Assembly (NCBI GenBank): GCA_902782785.1
Contig: CACZOH010000221.1
Coordinates: 1-5,791 of the forward strand
Direction: 5' to 3'
Source of the DNA: an uncultured Ruminococcus sp.
GTDB lineage: Bacteria > Bacillota > Clostridia > Oscillospirales > CAG-272
DNA length: 5,791 bases
In this document: positions 1 to 5,791 of the stretch, piece after piece
Position numbering within the stretch: position 1 is the first letter of the stretch
Layout: each line of letters starts with the position of its first letter
Position numbers and translations under genes: made by a program
The notes under the pieces: generated by a model
The model's input: only the letters and a program-made list of their open reading frames with translations
What the model was told of the DNA's origin: nothing
Databases searched by the model: none

Positions 1-3
1 AAA

Positions 4-1506
4 ATGAAAAGAAGAAAAATCATATCAGCCCTGCTTTCGGCTTTGTCGGTTTTGTGCGTCTGTTCCTGCGCCGCGCAGGGCGGTGCGAACGAAACGGCGG
101 AGACGAGCGCCGACGCCGTGTCCGTGACGCAGACCGCGACCGAAGCTCCCGCAGATACGGAAGACGATAGCTACACAGCCGATCTGCCCGATGAGAAATT
201 TGAAGGTGATTTCAACATTCTGATAGAGGGGACGTTCTGGAGTCCCGCCGATTCGCTGTATTACGAGGAATCGTCAGACGACGCCGTGCTTGACGCGGTG
301 TGGAGAAGACAAACGCAGATCAAAGAGCAGTTCGGCGCCGACGTGACGGTCACCCCGAGCAGCGATACGACAAGCACGCTTAAAAGAAGCGTAAAATCGG
401 GCGACGGATCGTACGACGCCATAATCACGCGTATGCCGCTCATCGCCGCGAGCGCGAGCAACGGCGATCTGATGGATCTGAGGAGCGCCGAGGGCCTTGA
501 TCTGTCCAAAAAATACTGGGATCAGAGTGCGAACGAGGCGTTTTCCATAGGCGGCAGGGTGTTCTGCACCGTCGGCGATATCATAAACACCGACGACGAG
601 GTCACGTGGATAATGATGTTCAATAAAAAGCTTGCAAAAAGCTATGATCTGGAGGACCTTTATACCGTCGTAAAGGAGGGACGCTGGACCTTCGATTATT
701 TTTACAGGCTTTTAAAGGAAACGGGAGCGTCAAAGGAAAACGGAGACGGCAAGTGGGATTATATGGATTCCTATGCGCTGTCCACTCACAGGGATATGGC
801 GTACGGCTTCTTCTACGGAGCGGGGCTGAAATTCATAGTTAAGGACGCGGACGGTCTGCCCGTGCTCAACAATACGGAGAACGAAAAGGTGCAGAAGGTG
901 CTCGATTATTCTCTTAAGGTGATGCGCGAGGACAATTTGACGCTTGACGCTCACAAATGGGTAAACGCGCACCCGCATGCGACCGATCTGACGTACGAGG
1001 CGTTCACGGAGGACAGAGCGCTGTTCTACTGTGAGGTTTTGTACTACGTTTCGCAGCTCCGCACGATGGATACGGATTTCGGTATCCTGCCTGTACCGAA
1101 ATACGACGAAAAGCAGAAGAATTATATATCATTCGTAAACCCCGCCGCGTCGCTCGTCGGTATACCGGTATATCAGAAGACAAAGGACAACGGCAGAAGA
1201 AGCGGAGTTCTGCTTGAGGCAATGGCGTATTACGGATATAAATTCTTAACGCCCGCATATCTTGAAAAGCAGATAAAGGGCAAATCCACGCGCGACACGG
1301 AATCCATCGAAATGATAGACCTTATTATGCAGAACCGCTCGTACGATCTTGAGCTCATACACGACTGGGGTTCTTTATCGACCTCGTACAGTCAGCTGAT
1401 TTTCGATAACAAAAACAATTATGCTTCATTATTCAAAAAGAGCTCTGCCGCTGCGGAGAAGAGAATAACGAACTATCTTAATTCAATAGAAAAAAACAAT
1501 ACATAG
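4..1506 (+). CDS. Extracellular solute-binding lipoprotein (ABC-type sugar-binding protein family)
   Basis: This looks like a membrane-anchored solute-binding protein of the carbohydrate-binding (SBP family 1/8) type. The N-terminus has a basic start (MKRRK), a hydrophobic stretch (residues 6-20) and a lipobox, with Cys22 the likely lipidated residue (V-C-S-C); C18 and C20 are less likely alternatives. Residues 23-65 form a Thr/Ala/Glu-rich linker. The mature domain then begins with a beta strand (FNILIEG), followed by a YDAI strand near residue 137, a 'DLSKKYWDQ' segment (167-174) and an 'SIGGRVFCTVGDI' segment (181-193), an arrangement I recognise from clostridial solute-binding proteins. 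A 'DFGILPVPKYDE' segment (358-369) is also typical of the family. At 500 residues it has the usual full length. The ATG at 4 is chosen because the signal peptide starts there; its ribosome binding site lies outside the window. No permease gene is visible; the next gene is an MFS carrier. The ligand is unknown; a sugar or oligosaccharide is inferred from family and context. Confidence 0.85.
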   Translation: MKRRKIISALLSALSVLCVCSCAAQGGANETAETSADAVSVTQTATEAPADTEDDSYTADLPDEKFEGDFNILIEGTFWSPADSLYYEESSDDAVLDAVWRRQTQIKEQFGADVTVTPSSDTTSTLKRSVKSGDGSYDAIITRMPLIAASASNGDLMDLRSAEGLDLSKKYWDQSANEAFSIGGRVFCTVGDIINTDDEVTWIMMFNKKLAKSYDLEDLYTVVKEGRWTFDYFYRLLKETGASKENGDGKWDYMDSYALSTHRDMAYGFFYGAGLKFIVKDADGLPVLNNTENEKVQKVLDYSLKVMREDNLTLDAHKWVNAHPHATDLTYEAFTEDRALFYCEVLYYVSQLRTMDTDFGILPVPKYDEKQKNYISFVNPAASLVGIPVYQKTKDNGRRSGVLLEAMAYYGYKFLTPAYLEKQIKGKSTRDTESIEMIDLIMQNRSYDLELIHDWGSLSTSYSQLIFDNKNNYASLFKKSSAAAEKRITNYLNSIEKNNT

Positions 1507-1519
1507 ATCGGGAAAAACA

Positions 1520-2815
1520 ATGTCTTTAAATTCGGTCAACTATTCAAGTAAAGAGTATAAAACCTCACGCCGGGCATACACGCTTGAGTGTATGTTCGAG
1601 TATTTCGTGTCCCTGCTCGTGGCGGACGCGTTCATTGCAAAGCTTCTTAAATATTTCGGCACGAGCGACGCGCTCTGCGGTATAATATCGTCCTTTATAT
1701 CGCTTTCTTTTATGTTCCAGATCTTTTCCGTTCTTATAATGGGCAGGATAAGGAATACGAAAAAAACGGCGATAATCTTCCATACCGCCGCGCAGTTTCT
1801 GTTTGCGTGTCTGTATTTCATACCGTTTCTGCAGATAGATAACGGTACCAGACAGATCATATTCATCATCTGCATCCTCGCCGCGTATTTCGGCAATTAC
1901 TTCGTTACGAATCTCATATACAAATGGGGAAATTCATTCGTCGACCCGCATAAACGCGCGAGCTTTTCCTCAACAAAGGAAATGGTGTCGCTTTTCGCCG
2001 GGATGATAGTCTCTCTCGGCCTCGGTCACGCCATAGACAAGCTTGACGAAAGCGGCGATCTGACGCACGGCTTTCTTCTGTCAAGCGTTTGTATGCTCGT
2101 GTTCTGCGTCTCCGACCTCGTTTGTCTCTTATTCATAAAAAACGACGAAAAAAAAGAAGAGAAGACGGATATGCCGAAGCTGTCGGAGATAATGAAAAAC
2201 ACGCTCGGCAACAAAAATTACGTTCACACCGTTATTCTGAAATGCCTCTGGTGGGGCGCGACGTATACGACTATCGGCTTTCTCGGAACGTATAAGCAGG
2301 TTGAACTGTTTTACACGCTCGGAATGATACAGCTGATAAACATAATAGGCTGCGCCGGCAGATTTCTTCTGTCAAAGCTGTTCGGCAAATTTTCGGACAA
2401 ACACGGATTTGTACGCGGTATACAGCTCGCCATGCTCGTCGCCGCCGCGGCGTTTGCGGTCAATATGTTTACCGCGCCGAAAACAAGATGGCTCATTATC
2501 GTTTTCGTGCTTTTGTATAACATAAGCCTGGCAGGGACGTTCCAGAATATGATAAACATATCCTACGCCTTCGTCGACGTCAGGTATTTCGTTCAGGCGG
2601 CGGCGCTCAAGGACTGCATCGCGGGAGTCTTCGGCTTTCTCTGCGCGCTTTTGTCGGGCAGGCTTCTCTCGGTGATACAGGAAAATGGGAACACCTTGTT
2701 CGGTATCCCCGTTTACGCTCAGCAGGTGCAGTCAGCCCTGTCGCTTCTGTTCGTCATTGCCGCGCTCATTTACTCGCAGGTAACGCTCTCTCACAAGAAA
2801 ACCATGCTGCAGTAG
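1520..2815 (+). CDS. Major facilitator superfamily (MFS) transporter, 12 predicted membrane helices
   Basis: A 431-residue polytopic membrane protein. Hydrophobic segments that can be read as helices lie near residues 22-44, 51-74, 82-104, 110-133, 152-170, 185-206, 235-257, 265-285, 300-317, 323-345, 362-386 and 404-422. A charged cytoplasmic loop rich in Lys/Glu (207-232) separates two six-helix halves, as in MFS carriers. A motif-A-like stretch is visible in the second half ('GKFSDKHG', 289-296), and a conserved-looking 'DPHKRASFSSTKE' lies before helix 5. MFS proteins move small solutes by facilitated diffusion or ion-coupled transport; the substrate cannot be told from sequence alone. 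The gene starts 13 bp after the solute-binding lipoprotein gene, with only a weak GGGA ribosome binding site (1510-1513), so shared transcription and perhaps translational coupling are likely. Its stop is one base from the stop of the convergent regulator. Sugar or oligosaccharide transport is inferred only from the neighbours; efflux is an alternative. Confidence 0.82.
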   Translation: MSLNSVNYSSKEYKTSRRAYTLECMFEYFVSLLVADAFIAKLLKYFGTSDALCGIISSFISLSFMFQIFSVLIMGRIRNTKKTAIIFHTAAQFLFACLYFIPFLQIDNGTRQIIFIICILAAYFGNYFVTNLIYKWGNSFVDPHKRASFSSTKEMVSLFAGMIVSLGLGHAIDKLDESGDLTHGFLLSSVCMLVFCVSDLVCLLFIKNDEKKEEKTDMPKLSEIMKNTLGNKNYVHTVILKCLWWGATYTTIGFLGTYKQVELFYTLGMIQLINIIGCAGRFLLSKLFGKFSDKHGFVRGIQLAMLVAAAAFAVNMFTAPKTRWLIIVFVLLYNISLAGTFQNMINISYAFVDVRYFVQAAALKDCIAGVFGFLCALLSGRLLSVIQENGNTLFGIPVYAQQVQSALSLLFVIAALIYSQVTLSHKKTMLQ

Positions 2816-2816
2816 A

Positions 2817-3650
2817 TCACAACCGTTCCGCGCGCCGGCGCTTTACGGCGGAGGGCGGGATATTGAAATGCCTGACGAAGGATCTGTAAAACACGGAATA
2901 ATCTCCGAAACCGCATCTTGACGATGCGGTTTTTATACTGTAGCCCTCCGCTATGAGATTATACGCCAGATCGAGTTTTTTTGCCGTTATATACTGCCAA
3001 ACGGAAATGCCGAGAGTATCTCTGAACAGACGGTTCACGTGCGAATTGCTGTAATGGAAAACGGATTCTATAAACGACAGATCGGATATCATATTCAGAT
3101 TTTCACCTATGTAATCTATCACGGAGTTCAACAGCTCCGTCCCGCCGTTCTTCTTGTTCCCGTGACCGGATGCGACGCCGGTTTTCCGTACTGCGTTGTG
3201 ACAAAGCTCGTACAGTATGGCGCGGATATACGTGAAATACATATCCGTATCCGTATCGGAGCGCTCGTCGCAGATACGCCGCATACACGATACCACGGTC
3301 GGACATACGGCGTTTTCTATTGTAAGAACGGCTCCGTTTTTGCCTTTGAACGACCCGGCAAGAGAGGAGAGCAGAGCGTCAAGTTCCGCGTTTTTACATA
3401 TCTTCGGCATGAACTGCACCGCAAAGAATTCAAACGGAGCCTCGTGTATCAGAAGTCCGTGTTCTTCGTTTTCAAAAACCAGCGCGGCGTCGTTCTTGCC
3501 GAGCTCGTATTCCGTATCGCCTATGACGATGCCGCAGTTTCCCTTCGTCACTATAAGTATTTCATGCGAGCTGTGGCTGTGGACCGGATAAGAAAAGCCG
3601 TCCGCGTTTTTTTCGTTTTTATGCACCGTGTATAATCCGTATATCTCCAT
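2817..3650 (-). CDS. AraC-family transcriptional regulator with N-terminal cupin sensor domain
   Basis: A 277-residue regulator of the usual AraC/XylS length. Residues 15-85 look like a cupin-type ligand-binding domain (AraC_binding), with the His-rich strand 'HSHSSHEILIV' (24-34) and a 'G-D-T-E-Y-E-L-G-K-N-D-A' turn (44-55). The C-terminal region from about residue 172 holds the DNA-binding domain. Helix-turn-helix 1 lies at about 190-214 ('SNSHVNRLFRDTLG'), and helix-turn-helix 2 at about 238-270 with the family hallmark 'CGFGDYSVFYRSFVRHF' (246-262) and the closing 'PPSAVKRRR'. Such proteins usually activate carbohydrate genes in response to a sugar bound by the cupin. The ATG is supported by a GGAGGA ribosome binding site 8 nt upstream and a sigma-A-type promoter beyond it. 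The gene is divergent from the GH-like lipoprotein gene and convergent with the MFS gene. Control of the divergent gene and of itself is inferred from repeats in the shared intergenic region. The inducer is unknown. Confidence 0.93.
   Translation of the reverse strand: MEIYGLYTVHKNEKNADGFSYPVHSHSSHEILIVTKGNCGIVIGDTEYELGKNDAALVFENEEHGLLIHEAPFEFFAVQFMPKICKNAELDALLSSLAGSFKGKNGAVLTIENAVCPTVVSCMRRICDERSDTDTDMYFTYIRAILYELCHNAVRKTGVASGHGNKKNGGTELLNSVIDYIGENLNMISDLSFIESVFHYSNSHVNRLFRDTLGISVWQYITAKKLDLAYNLIAEGYSIKTASSRCGFGDYSVFYRSFVRHFNIPPSAVKRRRAERL
2908..2934 (+). terminator. Rho-independent terminator for the SBP-MFS pair, inside the convergent regulator gene
   Basis: A perfect 10-bp stem (2908-2917 with 2923-2932) closes a 5-nt loop, TTGAC. 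The GC core is CCGCATC/GATGCGG, and a run of five T follows (2930-2934), partly paired with the A run at the 5' side. In the plus direction this is a classic intrinsic terminator, beginning 93 nt after the MFS stop codon. The minus-strand reading has only TTT then CGG after the stem, so termination of the regulator transcript here is unlikely. The same bases encode residues 240-248 of the AraC protein. Function is inferred from structure; coincidence with codons cannot be fully excluded. Confidence 0.65.
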
Positions 3651-3658
3651 ACCGTTCG

Positions 3659-3664
3659 TCCTCC
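3659..3664 (-). promoter_or_regulatory. Ribosome binding site of the AraC-family gene
   Basis: On the minus strand this reads GGAGGA and ends 8 nt before the ATG at 3650. It is the strongest Shine-Dalgarno sequence in the window and fixes the regulator start. The predicted transcription start falls right beside it, so the leader would be only about 14 nt long. Confidence 0.8.
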
Positions 3665-3670
3665 GCTTTT

Positions 3671-3699
3671 ATTATATCATAAAAAAATTGTAATTGCAA
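3671..3699 (-). promoter_or_regulatory. Sigma-A-type promoter of the AraC-family gene
   Basis: Reading the minus strand, the -35 box is TTGCAA (3694-3699), followed by a 17-bp spacer and a perfect -10 box TATAAT (3671-3676). Transcription would start near 3664, just ahead of the regulator's ribosome binding site. The -35 box and the adjoining part of the spacer are covered by the left copy of the 14-bp direct repeat, a position that would suit autorepression. Confidence 0.7.
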
Positions 3700-3732
3700 T
3701 ATTTATGCGTAATTTTGCAATTGAAATTGCAA
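3686..3732. repeat. Two 14-bp direct repeats, candidate AraC-type operator
   Basis: AATTGTAATTGCAA (3686-3699) and AATTGAAATTGCAA (3719-3732) match at 13 of 14 positions and lie 33 bp apart, close to three helical turns. Each copy ends in the TTGCAA that forms the -35 box of one of the two divergent promoters. AraC-family proteins commonly bind direct repeats next to or over the -35 box, so these are the best candidate binding sites for the adjacent regulator. The region is AT-rich, so part of the similarity could be compositional, but the central GCAA and the exact promoter placement argue against chance. Confidence 0.55.
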
Positions 3733-3733
3733 A
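3714..3733. promoter_or_regulatory. Perfect 9-bp inverted repeat overlapping the -35 of the GH-like lipoprotein gene
   Basis: TTTGCAATT (3714-3722) and AATTGCAAA (3725-3733) are perfect inverted repeats separated by two bases (GA). The right arm includes the -35 box of the plus-strand promoter, so a dimeric protein bound here would touch RNA polymerase or block it. It may be the site of a second, dimeric regulator, or part of the AraC operator; the sequence alone does not decide. Confidence 0.5.
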
Positions 3734-3755
3734 CATTTTGTTGTAAAATTATACT
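3727..3755 (+). promoter_or_regulatory. Sigma-A-type promoter of the GH-like lipoprotein gene
   Basis: The -35 box is TTGCAA (3727-3732, 4 of 6 to consensus), followed by a 17-bp spacer and the -10 box TATACT (3750-3755, 5 of 6). Transcription would start near 3762, giving a leader of about 20 nt. The imperfect -35 fits a promoter that needs an activator, and the right copy of the direct repeat sits on and just upstream of it. Confidence 0.65.
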
Positions 3756-3767
3756 GAAATACTATAT

Positions 3768-3774
3768 AAAGGGG
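3768..3774 (+). promoter_or_regulatory. Ribosome binding site of the GH-like lipoprotein gene
   Basis: AAAGGGG lies 7 nt before the ATG at 3782. It supports this start, as does the lipoprotein signal peptide that begins there. Confidence 0.7.
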
Positions 3775-3781
3775 CAATAAA

Positions 3782-5791
3782 ATGAAAAAACGGATAAGAG
3801 CGTTTTTATCAGTTGTTTTAAGTATCGTTATGATACTGCTTCTGGGCTGCGAAAAGCCGGTTGAAACACAGACGACCGGTGATATCACGGATACCGGAGC
3901 GGAGACGACAGCGCCGGAGACACCCGGCGAGGTATATATTTATGACGACGGTATAAAGGAGGATAACGGGCAGAGCGGAACAGAAGCGCCCGAGCCGCAG
4001 AGTTATTCCTACAGCCAGAACTTTGATGAAAAAATAAAATCCACCGATCCCGACTGGTACGTGAATAACGAGGGAACGCAGGCGGACGGCGTTTTCAGCA
4101 GCAAGACGAATCACGCGTATTTTGCGAACAAGCATAAAATAAAGGCGGATACTTTCGTAGCTGAATGGGACCTCAACGCAAACAGGGGCGGCAACATAGA
4201 CAACGTTTCCGAATATATAGGTCTGCGCCTGCCGGAATACGACAACCAGTTCGCCGCCGTAGGTACGAACGGCATATGGCTTATGTTCCACGCGAACAGA
4301 GTCGGCGTTATTTCAACGTGGCCGGCGGTCAAGGCGTTCAACGTTGACGTAAACTTTTCAAAAACTCAGCGCGTGAGGGTAACGGACGACGTAAAGAACA
4401 ACGTAATAACCGTCGAGGTGCAGAAGGACGGCGAATTCACGCCTCTGTTCTCGGCCGTCATAGAAGACAATAAGAACGTGACGCTGAAGGATGCGAACGG
4501 AAACGAAAAGGTAAAAACCACGTTTACCTACGATATAGGGACAAAAGGCTTCTTCTCGCTCTGGTCGTCCGGCGGCAACAGCGGCAGCGCGTACATCGAC
4601 AACGTCGATATAAAATGGACGGAGGTCGCGCCCGAGCCTTATTATCCCGCCGATAAAACTCTTATCCGCGATCTTTATTCGGATACGTGGACGGCGACTG
4701 ACGATCTTGACAGAGCCGTGGTCGACGGCGCCGCCGCTCCGCGCGACAAGCTTGTGGGTATGTTCTATCAGATATGGTTCACACCGACGAGCGTGACTTT
4801 TCCCGATCAGAAGATATACAATCACTATCAGACGTATCTCGACGGCGGTATCGAAGCCGTCAAAAAGGTCTATACTCAGGGACCCGAGGGCTGGGGACAT
4901 TACTGGGGCGAGCCTTATTTCGGATACTATCTGACAAACGACCGCTGGATCATAAGAAAACACGCGTCAATGCTTACCGATATAGGCGTTGATTTCATAT
5001 TCCTCGACGTGACGAACGGCAACCCGCAGTCGACGAGCTACAAGGCAATATTCAAGGAATACGAGCAGATGAGAAAAGAGGGGCTCGATACGCCCGACGT
5101 ATGCTTCTTCTTAGCCGACAACGCCGGTCTTGTGGAAAACGTCTTCCTTGAGCTCTGGGACGACGTTTATTCAACGGGACAGTACAGCGATCTGTACGTG
5201 ATGTATGACGGAAAGCCGCTTATCCTGGGAAATCTGAAAAGCGTTTCCAAGCAGACGTCGGAGATAGTCAAAAACTTCACTTACCGCCGCTGCTGGGCGC
5301 TTAAGGAGAACGTAAAGAACGGAAAGGATTTCTGGACGTGGATGTGCGAGTCACCACAGGTCGCGTCATATAAATCCACAAAGGACAATATAGAAGAAAT
5401 ATCCATTTCGGCGGCGGTGCTCGCCAACACAAGCTCCGGCAGAAGCAGTCAAAAAGGCAAACAGCCGAAGGTAGGAAAGCTCCCGGACGGAAAAAGAGAC
5501 GACTTCCAGTTCAATCTCGAAACGACGGGACAGGGACTTTTCTTCGCCGAACAGATGGAGCGCGCCGCGGACGTCGATCCCTACGTCGTGCTTATCACCG
5601 AATGGAATGAATGGGCGGCGGGACGCTGGGAAGGCAACGGTCACCCGACGATAGCGAACACTTATATTTCGTGGTCCGAAAGTTATTACGTCGACTGCTT
5701 CAATCCCGAATTCAGCCGCGACATAGAGCCTATGAAGGGCGGCTTCGGAGACAACTATTATTATCAGCTTGCAAAATTCATGCGCGAATTC
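3782..5791 (+). CDS. Large lipoprotein: beta-sandwich region plus GH71/GH99-like (WbsX-like) domain, 3' end outside window
   Basis: The frame is open for 670 codons to the window edge without a stop, so the protein is C-terminally incomplete here. It has a basic start (MKKRIR), a hydrophobic core (7-21) and a clear lipobox, L-L-G-C, with Cys23 lipidated, so it should be anchored outside the cell membrane. Residues 27-75 form a Thr/Glu/Pro-rich linker. Residues 76-282 are strand-rich, with Trp/Tyr and a closing 'GSAYIDNVDIKW' (268-279), suggesting a concanavalin-like or laminin-G-like sandwich that may bind carbohydrate. From about 322 a barrel-like domain begins ('LVGMFYQIWF'), with 'GHYWGEPYFGYYLTND' (372-387), 'DIGVDFIFLDVTNG' (400-413) and 'ITEWNEWAAGRWE' (605-617). 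The last matches the N-E-W-x-x-G strand of GH99, GH71 and WbsX-type domains, with E610 the likely retained acid. Polysaccharide hydrolysis is inferred; the reaction is not established. It has its own promoter and lies divergent from the AraC gene, which probably controls it. Confidence 0.8.
   Translation, partial: MKKRIRAFLSVVLSIVMILLLGCEKPVETQTTGDITDTGAETTAPETPGEVYIYDDGIKEDNGQSGTEAPEPQSYSYSQNFDEKIKSTDPDWYVNNEGTQADGVFSSKTNHAYFANKHKIKADTFVAEWDLNANRGGNIDNVSEYIGLRLPEYDNQFAAVGTNGIWLMFHANRVGVISTWPAVKAFNVDVNFSKTQRVRVTDDVKNNVITVEVQKDGEFTPLFSAVIEDNKNVTLKDANGNEKVKTTFTYDIGTKGFFSLWSSGGNSGSAYIDNVDIKWTEVAPEPYYPADKTLIRDLYSDTWTATDDLDRAVVDGAAAPRDKLVGMFYQIWFTPTSVTFPDQKIYNHYQTYLDGGIEAVKKVYTQGPEGWGHYWGEPYFGYYLTNDRWIIRKHASMLTDIGVDFIFLDVTNGNPQSTSYKAIFKEYEQMRKEGLDTPDVCFFLADNAGLVENVFLELWDDVYSTGQYSDLYVMYDGKPLILGNLKSVSKQTSEIVKNFTYRRCWALKENVKNGKDFWTWMCESPQVASYKSTKDNIEEISISAAVLANTSSGRSSQKGKQPKVGKLPDGKRDDFQFNLETTGQGLFFAEQMERAADVDPYVVLITEWNEWAAGRWEGNGHPTIANTYISWSESYYVDCFNPEFSRDIEPMKGGFGDNYYYQLAKFMREF

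Noticed and set aside
1540..1896. A 118-codon minus-strand open frame opposite the first helices of the MFS gene
   Set aside because: Antisense to membrane-helix codons of a well-supported MFS gene; no family features in the reverse product.
2686..2705. Small inverted repeat GAACA-CCT-TGTTC near the end of the MFS gene, as a possible terminator for the AraC gene
   Set aside because: Only a 5-bp AT-rich stem with a 3-nt loop, and on the minus strand it is followed by CCA before a T run. Too weak to call; the AraC transcript's end remains unlocated.
3039..3635. A 198-codon plus-strand open frame opposite the AraC gene
   Set aside because: It is fully antisense to a clear AraC-family protein with matching promoter, ribosome binding site and domain hallmarks; its product is Arg/Val/Tyr-rich, without recognisable motifs, and it lacks a good ribosome binding site.
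3818..4291. A 157-codon minus-strand open frame near the start of the GH-like lipoprotein gene
   Set aside because: Antisense shadow of the lipoprotein's linker and sandwich region; its composition is explained by reverse reading and it has no recognisable domain.
4358..4963. A 201-codon minus-strand open frame opposite the GH-like lipoprotein gene
   Set aside because: It lies within the coding region of the 670-codon lipoprotein frame, which has a lipobox, ribosome binding site and promoter. The reverse frame gives an Arg/Val/Ile-rich product typical of antisense reading of such codons.
5786..5791. The window ends exactly in GAATTC, which could suggest a cloning boundary
   Set aside because: The same hexamer also occurs inside the window (for example at 3426-3431 and 4433-4438), so this is not the edge of a complete EcoRI fragment and is probably chance.

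Overview
The window reads as chromosomal DNA of an anaerobic Gram-positive bacterium of the Clostridia, most likely an uncultured gut or rumen lineage related to Oscillospiraceae or Christensenellales. This is an inference from three things: lipoproteins with Thr/Glu/Pro-rich linkers behind the lipobox, a mix of GC-rich codons with very frequent ATA for isoleucine, and AG-rich ribosome binding sites. No RNA gene, mobile element, CRISPR array or phage gene is visible.

There are four protein genes. On the left, a plus-strand pair starts almost at the window edge: a 500-residue extracellular solute-binding lipoprotein (4-1506) and, 13 bp later, a 12-helix major facilitator superfamily transporter (1520-2815). 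They converge on a minus-strand AraC-family regulator (2817-3650), with one base between the two stop codons. The best terminator for the plus-strand pair lies inside the 3' part of the regulator gene (2908-2934). On the right, a 131-bp AT-rich intergenic region separates the regulator from a divergent plus-strand gene (3782 to beyond the window end). That gene encodes a large lipoprotein with a beta-sandwich region followed by a domain resembling the GH71/GH99/WbsX group. It is open at the right edge, with 670 codons visible and no stop.

The intergenic region is the most informative non-coding part. It holds two back-to-back sigma-A-type promoters, each with TTGCAA as the -35 box and a 17-bp spacer. 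A 14-bp direct repeat (13/14 identical) is placed so that each copy ends in one of these -35 boxes. A perfect 9-bp inverted repeat also overlaps the -35 of the lipoprotein gene. This looks like an operator through which the AraC protein controls its own gene and the divergent lipoprotein gene.

As a working model (inference), this is a small glycan- or sugar-responsive locus. The cupin domain of the regulator would sense a sugar, the surface GH-like lipoprotein would process or bind a polysaccharide, and the solute-binding lipoprotein and MFS carrier would handle the products. The pairing of a solute-binding lipoprotein with an MFS carrier rather than ABC permeases, and the loss of one of the two acidic residues expected in a GH99-type active site, are the points that most deserve checking.
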